DNA from: Bradyrhizobium sp.
GTDB lineage: Bacteria; Pseudomonadota; Alphaproteobacteria; Rhizobiales; Xanthobacteraceae
Reading direction: 5' to 3'
DNA length: 64,000 nt
NCBI RefSeq assembly: GCF_027451485.1
Contig: NZ_DAIDJE010000206.1
Location: 38,486 to 102,485, forward strand
Part shown: one piece after another, positions 25,318 through 34,013 of the stretch
Layout: each line of letters opens with the position of its first letter
Numbering within the stretch: the first letter of the stretch is position 1
Position numbers and translations under genes: made by a program
The notes under the pieces: generated by a model
What the model saw: only the letters and a program-made list of their open reading frames with translations
Database searches by the model: none
Told to the model about the DNA's origin: nothing

Positions 25318-26313
25318 ATGATCAACCAGAGTTTCCGGTTATTGGTGGCGATCGCGTCACTGTCTTTTCCTGCAGCCATGGCGGGCGCTCAGACGCTGAC
25401 AGTGGCGGAACACCCGATCACGGATGAGAAGGCGGTGTTTGCCACAGTTGAAAGCATCAGCGTGGTGCCGGCGCGCAGCCGGATCGGTGGGACGGTCGCG
25501 CAGCTGCACGTGATAGAAGGCGACGCGGTGAAGCGCGGCCAGGCCATAGCCGTCGTGGGCGACGAGAAGCTCGTGCTCCAAATGAAGTCGCTGGATGCGC
25601 AGATCGAAGCGTTGCAGGCGCAGGCCGATCAGGCCCAGACTGATTTTGATCGCATCGAGGGGCTGGTGGAGCGCGGAACGCTTCCGCGTACCCGGCTCGA
25701 TGAAGCCCGAACAGCCCTCAATGTTGCCCAGAACAATCTCCGCGCCAAGACCGCCGAGCGCGGCGTCATCCAGCAGCAGCAGACCGAGGGACAGGTACTC
25801 GCTCCGCAGGATGGTCGTGTCCTCAAGCGCCTGGTGGCGGTGGGCTCGGTCGTGCTGCCCGGCGATCCGATCGTGACCGTCGCCCAGCAGGATTTCAAAT
25901 TGCGATTGAGGATACCGGAGGAGCATGCCCGGTTCATGAAGAAAGGCGATCGTATTCGTCTTGACGGCGGCGAATCCGGCGAGCGCGGCGCCAGATGGGG
26001 CGTCATCGACCTTGTGTATCCCCAGATTGAAGAAGGGCGGGTGATCGCCGACGCTACAGTCCAGGGGATCGGCGAATATTTCGTGGGCGACCGGCGCAGG
26101 GTCTGGATCTCTGGCGGCGAACGGCCAGCCTATGTGATTCCGTCAAGCTACGTGACGACGCGATTTGGCATCGATTACGTGCAGCTCCGCAATTCGGCTG
26201 GCACGATGAGCGTGCCTGTGCAGCGCGGACGCGACTATCCCTCAGCCAGTGTCCCCGATGGGCTTGAGATCCTGTCCGGCATCCGTGCCGGCGACGTGTT
26301 GGTGAAGCCGTGA
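25318..26313 (+). CDS. RND efflux periplasmic adaptor (HlyD/MFP family)
   Basis: A 331-residue periplasmic adaptor that would link the inner-membrane RND pump to an outer-membrane channel. A signal peptide covers residues 1-24 (ending AGA). The split biotinyl-lipoyl domain is seen in GGTVAQLHVIEGDAVKRGQ and the later QVLAPQDGRVLKRLVAVG; a coiled hairpin lies between (about 85-145). The start at 25318 is chosen for the signal peptide; the open frame extends to 25123 inside the regulator gene. GTG of the permease overlaps its stop, showing coupling. Confidence 0.85.
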   Translation: MINQSFRLLVAIASLSFPAAMAGAQTLTVAEHPITDEKAVFATVESISVVPARSRIGGTVAQLHVIEGDAVKRGQAIAVVGDEKLVLQMKSLDAQIEALQAQADQAQTDFDRIEGLVERGTLPRTRLDEARTALNVAQNNLRAKTAERGVIQQQQTEGQVLAPQDGRVLKRLVAVGSVVLPGDPIVTVAQQDFKLRLRIPEEHARFMKKGDRIRLDGGESGERGARWGVIDLVYPQIEEGRVIADATVQGIGEYFVGDRRRVWISGGERPAYVIPSSYVTTRFGIDYVQLRNSAGTMSVPVQRGRDYPSASVPDGLEILSGIRAGDVLVKP

Positions 26314-29300
26314 ATCTGGGTCTCTCCGGGCGTCTCACCAAGGCGACTATCAACTCGCCTTTGACGCCGCTTTTCCTGCTCGCCTCGCTGATCGTCGGAC
26401 TGATTGCGCTCGCCGTGATACCGCGCGAGGAGGAGCCGCAGATCAGCGTGCCCATGGTTGACATCCTGGTCAACACCGACGGCCTGCGCGCGCCTGACGG
26501 GGTCGAGCTCGTCACCAAGCCGCTCGAAGCCATCGTCAAGGGTATCAACGGCGTCGAGCACGTCTACAGCCAGACGGAAGACGACCGGGTGATGGTGACC
26601 GCCCGCTTTCTCGTCGGAACGCGATTTGATGATGCCATCCTTCGTGTTCACGAAAAGATTCGGGCCAATCTCGATCGCATCCCGGTCGGCATTCCGGTGC
26701 CGCTCATCGTCGGCCGCGGCATCAATGACGTCGCGATCAAGGTATTCACGCTCTCGCCGAAACCTGAAGCGGCGGATCGCTGGACCGACAAGGCTCTCTA
26801 CGAACTCGCCGAAAAGCTGCGCTACGAGCTGGTGAAAGCGGACAATATCGGGCTGACTTACATTTCCGGCGGCAGTGCCCAGCAAATCAGGGTCGAGCCA
26901 AATCCGGAAAAGCTGTCGCTTTATGGGGTGACGCTGCAGCAGCTGGTTGCCAAGGTAAAGGATGCCAACCGCTCCTTCCTTGCCGGAAGCGTGCGCGACG
27001 CGGGCATCGTTCGCAACGTCACCGCCGGCCAGACGCTGACGGGAATACCCGATATCGGCCTGTTGTTGATTTCCACCCGGGACGGGCGACCGGTCTACGT
27101 CAAGGACGTCGCGTCGGTCGTGGTGTCGCCGAACACCGCAGAGCATCGCGTCTGGAACGATATCCGCGACAGCAATGGGGCCTGGAAGCGCGTGCCGGCG
27201 ATCAGCATTGCGCTGGCAAAGCGCGCCGGCGCCAATGCGGTCGTGGTCTCGGAAGAACTGTCCAAGCGCCTGGAAGGATTGAAGTCCCGTCTCATTCCTG
27301 ACGACATTCAGGTGACGACCACCCGCGATTACGGCGAGACCGCAAACGAGAAGGCCAACGAGCTGCTGTTTCATCTCGGGCTTGCCACCGTCTCGATCGT
27401 GGTGCTGATTGCCATTGCGATCGGCTGGCGAGAGGCCCTGGTAACGCTGGTCGTGATCCCGACCACGATCCTGTTGACGCTGTTTGCCGCCAATTTGATG
27501 GGTTACACCATCAATCGGGTCAGCCTGTTCGCGCTGATTTTCTCGATCGGTATCCTGGTCGATGATGCTATCGTCGTGGTCGAGAACATCGCACGCCATT
27601 GGGGCATGCGAGACGGAAGACCGCGGCTCCAGGCGACGATCGAGGCTGTCGCCGAGGTCGGCAACCCGACCATCGTCGCAACGTTGACCGTGGTCGCTGC
27701 GCTCCTGCCGATGCTGTTCGTGTCGGGATTGATGGGACCTTACATGGCGCCCATCCCGGCCAACGCCTCCGCTGCGATGCTGTTCTCGTTCTTCGTCGCG
27801 ATGGTGGTGGCGCCCTGGCTTATGTTGCGGCTGGCTCCCAAAGGGGATGATGTTGCGGCGGCCCATGCCGCACACACCGAAGGCCGCCTGGGTTCGTTGT
27901 ATCGCCGCTTCGCAACGCCCGTTGTCTCCAGCAAGCGCTCGGCCTGGAAGTTTCTGCTTTTCGTGGGCGTGGCAACGCTGTTGTCGATGACCTTGTTTGT
28001 AACCAAATCCGTCACCGTCAAATTGCTGCCGTTCGACAACAAGTCTGAGATCGCCGTCATGGTCGATCTGCCTGAAGGCGCGAGCGTGGAAGATACCGAG
28101 CGGGTTTTGTTTGCAAGCGCCGATATCACGCGCCAGATGGCCGAAGTCACATCGGTGCAGGACTATGCCGGTACACCGGCCCCCTTCAATTTCAACGGCC
28201 TGGTTCGGCATTATTACCTTCGGGAGCGCCCGGAACTCGGGGAATTGCAGGTCAATCTCGCTGCGAAGGGCGACCGCAAGAGGACAAGTCATGAAATCGC
28301 ACTGGACCTGCGGCAGCGGCTCAAGGCTGTTGGCGTTCCCAAGGGTACCAGCGTCAAGGTGGTTGAGGTGCCGCCGGGCCCGCCGGTGCTGGCGACACTC
28401 CTCGCCGAAGTCTATGGCCCCGATGCCGCAACGCGGCGGGCAGTGACGCACGAGATCAAGAAGATATTCGCGGACGTGCCCTTCATTGTGGATATCGACG
28501 ATTCGATCGGAGAACCTCGACCACGGCTGCGCCTGTCGATCGATCAGGACAAGCTCGAATTCTTCGGCGTCGAGCAGCGCGACGTGTACGATACGATTCA
28601 GATGCTGTTCAGCGGCGTCTCGATCGGCTACTCGCATCGCGGCGAAGATCGCAACCCGATCGAGATATCCATCGGGTTGCCCAAGCATGGCCTCGTCTGG
28701 GACGACGCGCTGGCTTCGACTCCCGTGCCTGCCAATACGCTTCCCGGGAGCAAGACGGTTGTCGAATTGGGGCAGGTGGTAAAGGCATCCGTCGAGCAGG
28801 GTTCGCCGATGATCTTCCGCCGCGACGGACGTTTTGCCGACATGGTGATGGCGGAACTCGCCGGCCGCTTCGAGGCGCCGCTTTATGGAATGCTCGACGT
28901 GGACAGTCGCATCAACACCCACGATTGGGGCGCGCTGCCCAAGCCTGCGATCAGCATGCATGGACAGCCGGCGGATGAAGCCCACCCGACGCTGTTGTGG
29001 GACGGTGAATGGGAGATCACCTGGGTGACGTTCCGCGACATGGGTGCGGCGTTTGGTGCAGCGATTCTGGGCATTTACGTGCTGGTGGTCGCCCAGTTCA
29101 AAAGCTTCCGCCTGCCGCTCGTCATCCTGACGCCGATTCCTCTCACCCTGATCGGCATTCTGATCGGGCATTGGCTGCTGGGTGCGCCATTCACCGCAAC
29201 CTCGATGATCGGCTTCATCGCGCTGGCGGGCATCATCGTGCGCAACTCGATCCTGCTGGTCGATTTTATCCGCCATTCTGGCGGCGAGGGCAAATCATTG

Positions 29301-29543
29301 CGCGACGTAGTGCTTGAAGCCGGCGCCGTGCGGTTCAAACCGATCCTTCTTACCGCGCTCGCGGCGATGATTGGTGCCGCAACCATCCTGCTTGACCCGA
29401 TCTTCCAGGGGCTGGCGATTTCTCTCCTGTTCGGGCTGGCATCATCCACGCTGCTCACGGTGCTGGTCATTCCGGCGATCTACATCGCACTCCGGACGCC
29501 GCGTGAGGTGCCGGGAAAAATTGTCAACAAGACTAACAGGTAA
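26310..29543 (+). CDS. RND efflux transporter permease
   Basis: A 1077-residue inner-membrane proton antiporter of the resistance-nodulation-division family. N-terminal helix (about 22-38), first porter domain, TM2-6 block with the proton-relay aspartates in GILVDDAIVVVENI (about 413-426), second porter domain, and TM8-12 block with IIVRNSILLVDF. GTG start overlapping the adaptor stop (GTGA). The operon has no outer-membrane factor. Substrate unknown; its place between a sulfide sensor and a rhodanese suggests sulfur species, a sulfide-linked metabolite or a metal rather than drugs (inference). Confidence 0.88.
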   Translation: MNLGLSGRLTKATINSPLTPLFLLASLIVGLIALAVIPREEEPQISVPMVDILVNTDGLRAPDGVELVTKPLEAIVKGINGVEHVYSQTEDDRVMVTARFLVGTRFDDAILRVHEKIRANLDRIPVGIPVPLIVGRGINDVAIKVFTLSPKPEAADRWTDKALYELAEKLRYELVKADNIGLTYISGGSAQQIRVEPNPEKLSLYGVTLQQLVAKVKDANRSFLAGSVRDAGIVRNVTAGQTLTGIPDIGLLLISTRDGRPVYVKDVASVVVSPNTAEHRVWNDIRDSNGAWKRVPAISIALAKRAGANAVVVSEELSKRLEGLKSRLIPDDIQVTTTRDYGETANEKANELLFHLGLATVSIVVLIAIAIGWREALVTLVVIPTTILLTLFAANLMGYTINRVSLFALIFSIGILVDDAIVVVENIARHWGMRDGRPRLQATIEAVAEVGNPTIVATLTVVAALLPMLFVSGLMGPYMAPIPANASAAMLFSFFVAMVVAPWLMLRLAPKGDDVAAAHAAHTEGRLGSLYRRFATPVVSSKRSAWKFLLFVGVATLLSMTLFVTKSVTVKLLPFDNKSEIAVMVDLPEGASVEDTERVLFASADITRQMAEVTSVQDYAGTPAPFNFNGLVRHYYLRERPELGELQVNLAAKGDRKRTSHEIALDLRQRLKAVGVPKGTSVKVVEVPPGPPVLATLLAEVYGPDAATRRAVTHEIKKIFADVPFIVDIDDSIGEPRPRLRLSIDQDKLEFFGVEQRDVYDTIQMLFSGVSIGYSHRGEDRNPIEISIGLPKHGLVWDDALASTPVPANTLPGSKTVVELGQVVKASVEQGSPMIFRRDGRFADMVMAELAGRFEAPLYGMLDVDSRINTHDWGALPKPAISMHGQPADEAHPTLLWDGEWEITWVTFRDMGAAFGAAILGIYVLVVAQFKSFRLPLVILTPIPLTLIGILIGHWLLGAPFTATSMIGFIALAGIIVRNSILLVDFIRHSGGEGKSLRDVVLEAGAVRFKPILLTALAAMIGAATILLDPIFQGLAISLLFGLASSTLLTVLVIPAIYIALRTPREVPGKIVNKTNR

Positions 29544-29557
29544 CGAGGACCAACAGG

Positions 29558-29899
29558 ATGCTATCAGGTTTACTGAAGAGGTTGGCGGGCTCTACGAGCG
29601 TCCCAGCCATCGAACACGATGAGCTGGTGCAGGCTTTGAGCAAAAAGAGCTGCATTCTCGTGGATGTGCGAGAGCCGCACGAATTCAGGAGCGGCCACAT
29701 ATCCGGTGCCATGAATCATCCTTTGTCGACGTTCGATCCGGGGCGTCTCGCGCAAGGAAAGCCGGTCGTTTTGATCTGTCAGGCGGGCGGTCGCTCCGCG
29801 AGGGCCTTGCAGCGCGCACTGGCCGCCGGGCGGCAGGATGTCAGGCACTATCCCGGCGGAATGAGCGGATGGCGCGCGAGGGGAGGTCCGGTGTCCTAG
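29558..29899 (+). CDS. Single-domain rhodanese-like sulfurtransferase
   Basis: A 113-residue rhodanese domain that would carry sulfane sulfur as a cysteine persulfide. Active-site loop CQAGGR with Cys74; VDVREPHEFRSGHISGA (35-51) is the conserved N-terminal signature. A second cysteine is at 32. There is no signal peptide, so it is probably cytosolic; the loop type CxxGxR is the single-domain GlpE-like form. It follows the permease by 14 bases. Its stop codon lies inside the CTAG boundary of a palindromic repeat. Confidence 0.88.
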   Translation: MLSGLLKRLAGSTSVPAIEHDELVQALSKKSCILVDVREPHEFRSGHISGAMNHPLSTFDPGRLAQGKPVVLICQAGGRSARALQRALAAGRQDVRHYPGGMSGWRARGGPVS

Positions 29900-29973
29900 T
29901 GGTCCTTTGATTCCAACATTCGCAAAATTGCCTGCTGAGAAGGAATGCGAATGTTGGAACCGCGGACTGCTAG
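29896..29973. repeat. Palindromic repeat E (CTAG at both ends)
   Basis: CTAG at 29896-29899 and 29970-29973 bound an imperfect hairpin. The inner arms GATTCCAACATTCGCA and TGCGAATGTTGGAA pair nearly perfectly around a loop of about 20 bases. It sits inside the operon, between the rhodanese stop and the next gene, and could affect mRNA stability. Confidence 0.8.
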
Positions 29974-30008
29974 ATCGGTCTCGCGAAATTTGCGGAAGGG
30001 CGTCTTCG

Positions 30009-30248
30009 ATGGCGAAGGCTGAAAACAACGGGCTGAAGTCTGGGCGGCCGCTAGCAGAGTCGCTTGCTGATTTTGTGCGCGCCGGCTTTCGGCCCCGGAC
30101 GATGCTGGCGCGGGCTGTCGTTACCGTCCTCGTCATCAAGCTCGTCGCCGTTACGGCGATGATGATTTTTCAACATTACGAAGATCGCAGCGCGATCGCC
30201 GATCCAGCCGGTGTCGCTTTTCGGCTTGGCCCGTCCTCGGCGCCGTGA
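30009..30248 (+). CDS. Small single-pass membrane protein before cydA (CydP-like candidate)
   Basis: A 79-residue product with a basic N-terminal region ending RPRTMLARA, one hydrophobic helix (about 38-56, VVTVLVIKLVAVTAMMIF) and a short periplasmic tail. Ribosome site GGAAGGG eight bases before the ATG. Its position 18 bases before cydA and the single helix with an embedded Lys resemble the putative small oxidase subunit CydP, but the match is weak and is an inference. Confidence 0.65.
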   Translation: MAKAENNGLKSGRPLAESLADFVRAGFRPRTMLARAVVTVLVIKLVAVTAMMIFQHYEDRSAIADPAGVAFRLGPSSAP

Positions 30249-30266
30249 TGGAAAGGAAGGTCTGAC

Positions 30267-31829
30267 ATGGAGCACCTCGATCCGGTAACGCTCTCGCGTC
30301 TGCAATTCGCGGCGACCGCGCTTTATCACTTTCTCTTCGTGCCGCTGACGCTGGGACTCTCGTTCCTGCTAGCCATCATGGAGAGCGCCTATGTCATGAC
30401 CGGGCGCGAGATCTGGCGTGACATGACCCGCTTCTGGGGCAAGCTGTTCGGTATCAACTTCGCCATGGGTGTCGCTACCGGCATTACCATGGAATTCCAG
30501 TTCGGTACCAACTGGGCGTATTATTCGCACTACGTCGGCGACATCTTTGGCGCGCCGCTGGCGATCGAAGGCTTGATGGCCTTCTTTCTCGAATCGACGT
30601 TTGTCGGACTGTTCTTCTTCGGCTGGGATCGCCTGAGCAAGCTCGGACACCTGACTGTCACCTGGCTGGTGGCGATCGGCTCGAGCCTTTCGGCGCTCTG
30701 GATCCTGATCGCCAATGGCTGGATGCAGAACCCGGTCGGCGCGCACTTCAATCCTGACACGATGCGCATGGAGCTCACCTCATTCTTCGAGCTGTTGTTC
30801 AACCCGACTGCGCAATCCAAGTTCGTGCACACGGTCAGCGCCGGCTATGTAACCGGCGCGGTGTTCATGCTCGCCATCAGCGCATATTACTTGCTCGCCG
30901 GTCGGCATGTCGCGATGGCGCGCCGCTCGATCATCGTTGCCTCGGCCTTCGGGCTTGCCTCGGCGCTGTCTGTCGTCGTGCTCGGTGATGAAAGCGGCTA
31001 CACCATCACTGAAAATCAGAAGATGAAGCTCGCCGCCATCGAAGCGATGTGGAAGACCGAACCTGCGCCGGCGTCGTTCACGTTGTTTGCGATTCCCGAT
31101 CCTGCGACCCGGCAGAATCGCTACGAGTTCAAGATTCCCTGGGCGCTGGGCCTGATTGCGACGCGCTCGCTCGACACGCCGCTGCCGGGCATCGATGACC
31201 TGGTCAAGCAAGCGCAATCGCGCATCAGGAATGGCCTTCTGGCCTATGACGCGCTCGAGCGACTGAAAGCAAATCGCAGCGACGCCACCGCGCGCGCCGA
31301 CCTGGCGGCGCACGCCAAGGATCTCGGCTACGCGCTCCTGCTCAAGCGCTACGTGGCGGACCCGCGCAAGGCTGACGACGCGACGATCGCCAAAGCGGGT
31401 TCCGACACCATACCCGGTGTGCTGCCGCTGTTCTGGGCCTTCCGCGCGATGGTGGGGCTCGGCTTCTACTTCATCGCCCTGTTCGCGGCGGTTTTCTGGT
31501 TTACTTCGAGGCGCGACTTTTCGCAGCGTTGGCTGCTGAGGCTATGCCTCTGGACGCTGCCGCTGCCGTGGGTATCGGCCGAGCTCGGCTGGTTCGTCGC
31601 CGAATTTGGCCGCCAGCCGTGGGCGATCGACGGCGTGCTCCCGACATTCCTGGCTTCCTCGTCGGTATCGGCGGCGCAGGTGCTGTTCACGCTTTGTGGC
31701 TTCGTCCTGTTCTATTCGTCGCTGCTGGTGATCGATGTGACGTTGATGCGCAAATATGTGCGAATGGGTCCGGTCGAGGCACTCGGCGGCGGGGCACCCC
31801 TCAACCCCCGGCTCGCTACCGTATCGTGA
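30267..31829 (+). CDS. cydA: Cytochrome bd ubiquinol oxidase subunit I
   Basis: Inner-membrane quinol oxidase subunit carrying haems b558, b595 and d. The 520-residue protein has the haem ligand His21 in FAATALYHF, the second His in SKFVHTVSAGY, the Met ligand near FWAFRAMVGLG and the conserved GRQPW. The Q-loop is of the long form, with GDESGY and ENQKMKLAA (ENQPAKLAA in E. coli). It reduces oxygen with high affinity and resists sulfide. It is followed by cydB after 13 bases. Upstream genes and the FixK-type box suggest control by sulfide and low oxygen. Confidence 0.95.
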   Translation: MEHLDPVTLSRLQFAATALYHFLFVPLTLGLSFLLAIMESAYVMTGREIWRDMTRFWGKLFGINFAMGVATGITMEFQFGTNWAYYSHYVGDIFGAPLAIEGLMAFFLESTFVGLFFFGWDRLSKLGHLTVTWLVAIGSSLSALWILIANGWMQNPVGAHFNPDTMRMELTSFFELLFNPTAQSKFVHTVSAGYVTGAVFMLAISAYYLLAGRHVAMARRSIIVASAFGLASALSVVVLGDESGYTITENQKMKLAAIEAMWKTEPAPASFTLFAIPDPATRQNRYEFKIPWALGLIATRSLDTPLPGIDDLVKQAQSRIRNGLLAYDALERLKANRSDATARADLAAHAKDLGYALLLKRYVADPRKADDATIAKAGSDTIPGVLPLFWAFRAMVGLGFYFIALFAAVFWFTSRRDFSQRWLLRLCLWTLPLPWVSAELGWFVAEFGRQPWAIDGVLPTFLASSSVSAAQVLFTLCGFVLFYSSLLVIDVTLMRKYVRMGPVEALGGGAPLNPRLATVS

Positions 31830-31842
31830 AGGAGGACCAGTC

Positions 31843-32994
31843 ATGTCCATTCCATTCGACTACGAGACACTCCGCTTTGTCTGGTGGCTGTTCCTCGGCG
31901 TGCTGCTGATCGGCTTCGCGATCATGGACGGCTTCGATCTCGGCGTCGCGGCGCTACTCCCGTTCGTCGCAAGGAACGACATCGAGCGGCGGATCGCCAT
32001 CAACACCATCGGCCCGGTCTGGGATGGCAACCAGGTCTGGTTCATTCTCGGCGGCGGCGCGATCTTCGCGGCGTTTCCCGCGATCTATGCGGCGTCCTTT
32101 TCCGGCTTCTATATCGCCATGTTCCTGGTGCTCGCCGCATTGATCCTGCGGCCGGTCGGCTTCGAGTTCCGAAACAAGATCAAGGATGCGCGCTGGCGCG
32201 CATTCTGGGATTACGCGCTGTTCTGTGGCGGCCTCGTGCCGTCTCTGGTGTTCGGCGTCGCGTTCGGCAATGTCCTGCAAGGCGTACCTTTCCGCATCGA
32301 TGGCGATTTGCGCGTTCTTTACGAGGGCAGCGGGCTGTTCGAATTGCTTAATCCATTCGGCCTGCTGTGCGGTCTGGTCTCGCTGTTCATGCTCACCACG
32401 CACGGTGCGGTCTACCTGACCAACAAGGCGGATGGACCGGTGAAGGAGCGCGCAGCCGCCTATATCCGTTTCGGCGGCTTGGTGACCGCCGGGCTGTTCG
32501 TCCTTGCCGGGGTCTGGATTGCGTTGGGCGTCAAAGGCTACGCGATTTCCGGGACAGCCGTTGCCGACGGGCCATCGAATCCGCTGCTGAAGACAGTGGT
32601 CACGGCGCCCGGGCAATGGCTTGCCAACTACACGACCTACAAGTGGACGCCGATAGCGCCGGCGCTAGGCATTGCCGGTCCGCTTCTGGCGGTCTTGCTC
32701 ACGAAGGCGGGGCGGGCGGGGCTTGCCTTCATTGCCAGCGCGCTCGGCATCTTTGGCATTATTTCGACAGCGGGCGTCAGCATGTTTCCGTTCCTGATGC
32801 CCTCGGACATCATGCCCGGCGCCAGCCTCACAGTGTGGGATTCGACTTCAAGCCAGCTGACGCTTTTCGTCATGCTGCTGGCGACGCTGATCTTCCTGCC
32901 GGTCGTGCTCGTCTACACCAGCCTAGCATTCCGCATCATGCGCGGCGTGGTAACGGCCAAGCAGGTCCAAGGCAACTCGGCCAATCTGTATTGA
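31843..32994 (+). CDS. cydB: Cytochrome bd ubiquinol oxidase subunit II
   Basis: A 383-residue integral membrane subunit with the usual multiple helices. Its N-terminal block FLGVLLIGFAIMDGFDLG and the NTIGPVWDGNQVWFILGGG motif are diagnostic of CydB. The start at 31843 has GAAGGAGG nine bases upstream; the longer frame to 31756 would overlap cydA. cydX begins 12 bases after its stop. Confidence 0.95.
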   Translation: MSIPFDYETLRFVWWLFLGVLLIGFAIMDGFDLGVAALLPFVARNDIERRIAINTIGPVWDGNQVWFILGGGAIFAAFPAIYAASFSGFYIAMFLVLAALILRPVGFEFRNKIKDARWRAFWDYALFCGGLVPSLVFGVAFGNVLQGVPFRIDGDLRVLYEGSGLFELLNPFGLLCGLVSLFMLTTHGAVYLTNKADGPVKERAAAYIRFGGLVTAGLFVLAGVWIALGVKGYAISGTAVADGPSNPLLKTVVTAPGQWLANYTTYKWTPIAPALGIAGPLLAVLLTKAGRAGLAFIASALGIFGIISTAGVSMFPFLMPSDIMPGASLTVWDSTSSQLTLFVMLLATLIFLPVVLVYTSLAFRIMRGVVTAKQVQGNSANLY

Positions 32995-33006
32995 GGAGCG
33001 AGATCG

Positions 33007-33114
33007 ATGTGGTATTTCACCTGGATTCTTGGGCTTGGTTTTGCCTGCGGCTGCGGCATTCTCAACGCGGTCTGGCACGAGCATCATCTGCCGGACGAGA
33101 CGATCGCCAATTAG
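33007..33114 (+). CDS. cydX: Cytochrome bd small subunit CydX
   Basis: A 35-residue single-helix subunit that stabilises the bd oxidase haems. It begins MWYFTWILGLGFACG, with the N-terminal MWYF-W-LG pattern of the CydX/YbgT family, followed by a polar tail (WHEHHLPDE). Ribosome site GAGGAGCGAG upstream. It is immediately downstream of cydB, the expected place. Confidence 0.92.
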   Translation: MWYFTWILGLGFACGCGILNAVWHEHHLPDETIAN

Positions 33115-33163
33115 CGATCATCTCGGTGACTTGAAGGTGATACCAGCTGCTGCGGAATAGCCG

Positions 33164-33778
33164 TCACCGCGCCGTGACGCTGTCCTCGAGCGTCTCGGCG
33201 ATCTGCTCGTGGACGAATTCGAGCGCAAAACCGTCATCGAGATTGCGCACCACGCGCGCCGGAACCTTGCCGAGCATCACCTGCGATTTCAATGGCGGCC
33301 TGCTTTCGGCAGCAATCGCTGCCCCCGAACGCGACATGTCGATGATGCGGCAGGTCATGCGTGTGCCGTCCTCGAGCGTGAGCAGCGCGATCGGATTGCG
33401 CGGCACGATGCGATCGTGGCGGCGATCTTCCGGCAGATTGAGAATGTCACGGTTGGCAAGCCAGGTCAGCTGCGCGGCCAGCTTGTCGCGCTTGCGCGCG
33501 GTCGCTCCCACCGTCATCGCAAAGCCGTTGTCGATGATGCGGGTGATCCGCCCCTCAACGCGTCCGATATGATCGAGATAGGCGATCACGCGGTCGCCGA
33601 CATTGCCGATGCCGGGCGCAAGCAGCGCGAGCCCGCCTGGCGACATGTTGATGATCTGGCATGGAAATTCGCGCCGGTCGGGCAGCATGTAGCGGCCCAG
33701 CAGATGCACCCTGACCCGCTGGAAGCGCCGTCGCTCTTCAGCGGACGGAAGAATCGATTTTTTATTTGCCAACGCCAT
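33164..33778 (-). CDS. Protein with two PilZ domains
   Basis: A 204-residue soluble protein with tandem PilZ folds. The N-terminal copy has RRRFQRVRV and NMSPGG (the usual D/NxSxxG). The C-terminal copy has RHDRIVPR and DMSRSG. The arginine motif plus DxSxxG is how PilZ binds c-di-GMP, so the second copy, and perhaps the first, may bind. The output is unknown; alphaproteobacterial PilZ proteins affect motility and polysaccharide. A near-CtrA box (TTAA-N7-TTAG, 33833-33847) lies upstream. Confidence 0.85.
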   Translation of the reverse strand: MALANKKSILPSAEERRRFQRVRVHLLGRYMLPDRREFPCQIINMSPGGLALLAPGIGNVGDRVIAYLDHIGRVEGRITRIIDNGFAMTVGATARKRDKLAAQLTWLANRDILNLPEDRRHDRIVPRNPIALLTLEDGTRMTCRIIDMSRSGAAIAAESRPPLKSQVMLGKVPARVVRNLDDGFALEFVHEQIAETLEDSVTAR

Positions 33779-34013
33779 CTTCGCCGCCAGAGCACCAGCT
33801 ACTGGTGTCGTCCAACCCTACGGCCAGCAAGGTTAATGAGCAGTTAGCGGATTGACCGGGCGACAACCACAGCGCGACAAATGCGCAGATTCCCGCAGCC
33901 TGACCAACGGTCAGTTCAAGGGCACGGGCGACGTTGGAATCATGGCCCGATTCACATAGGCTGACATCCCGCCCAAGCAAGCGCCATCAGAGACGCGAGC
34001 GGGCCGGGAGGAA

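Noticed and set aside
26235..29276. A 1013-codon open frame on the minus strand opposite the RND permease gene
   Set aside because: It is a shadow produced by high G+C third positions. It is rich in Arg, His and Asp, has no domain, and the permease on the other strand is certain.
33833..33847. Fourth CtrA box upstream of the PilZ gene (TTAA-N7-TTAG)
   Set aside because: One of the eight fixed bases differs, so it was not listed as a site, only mentioned with the gene.
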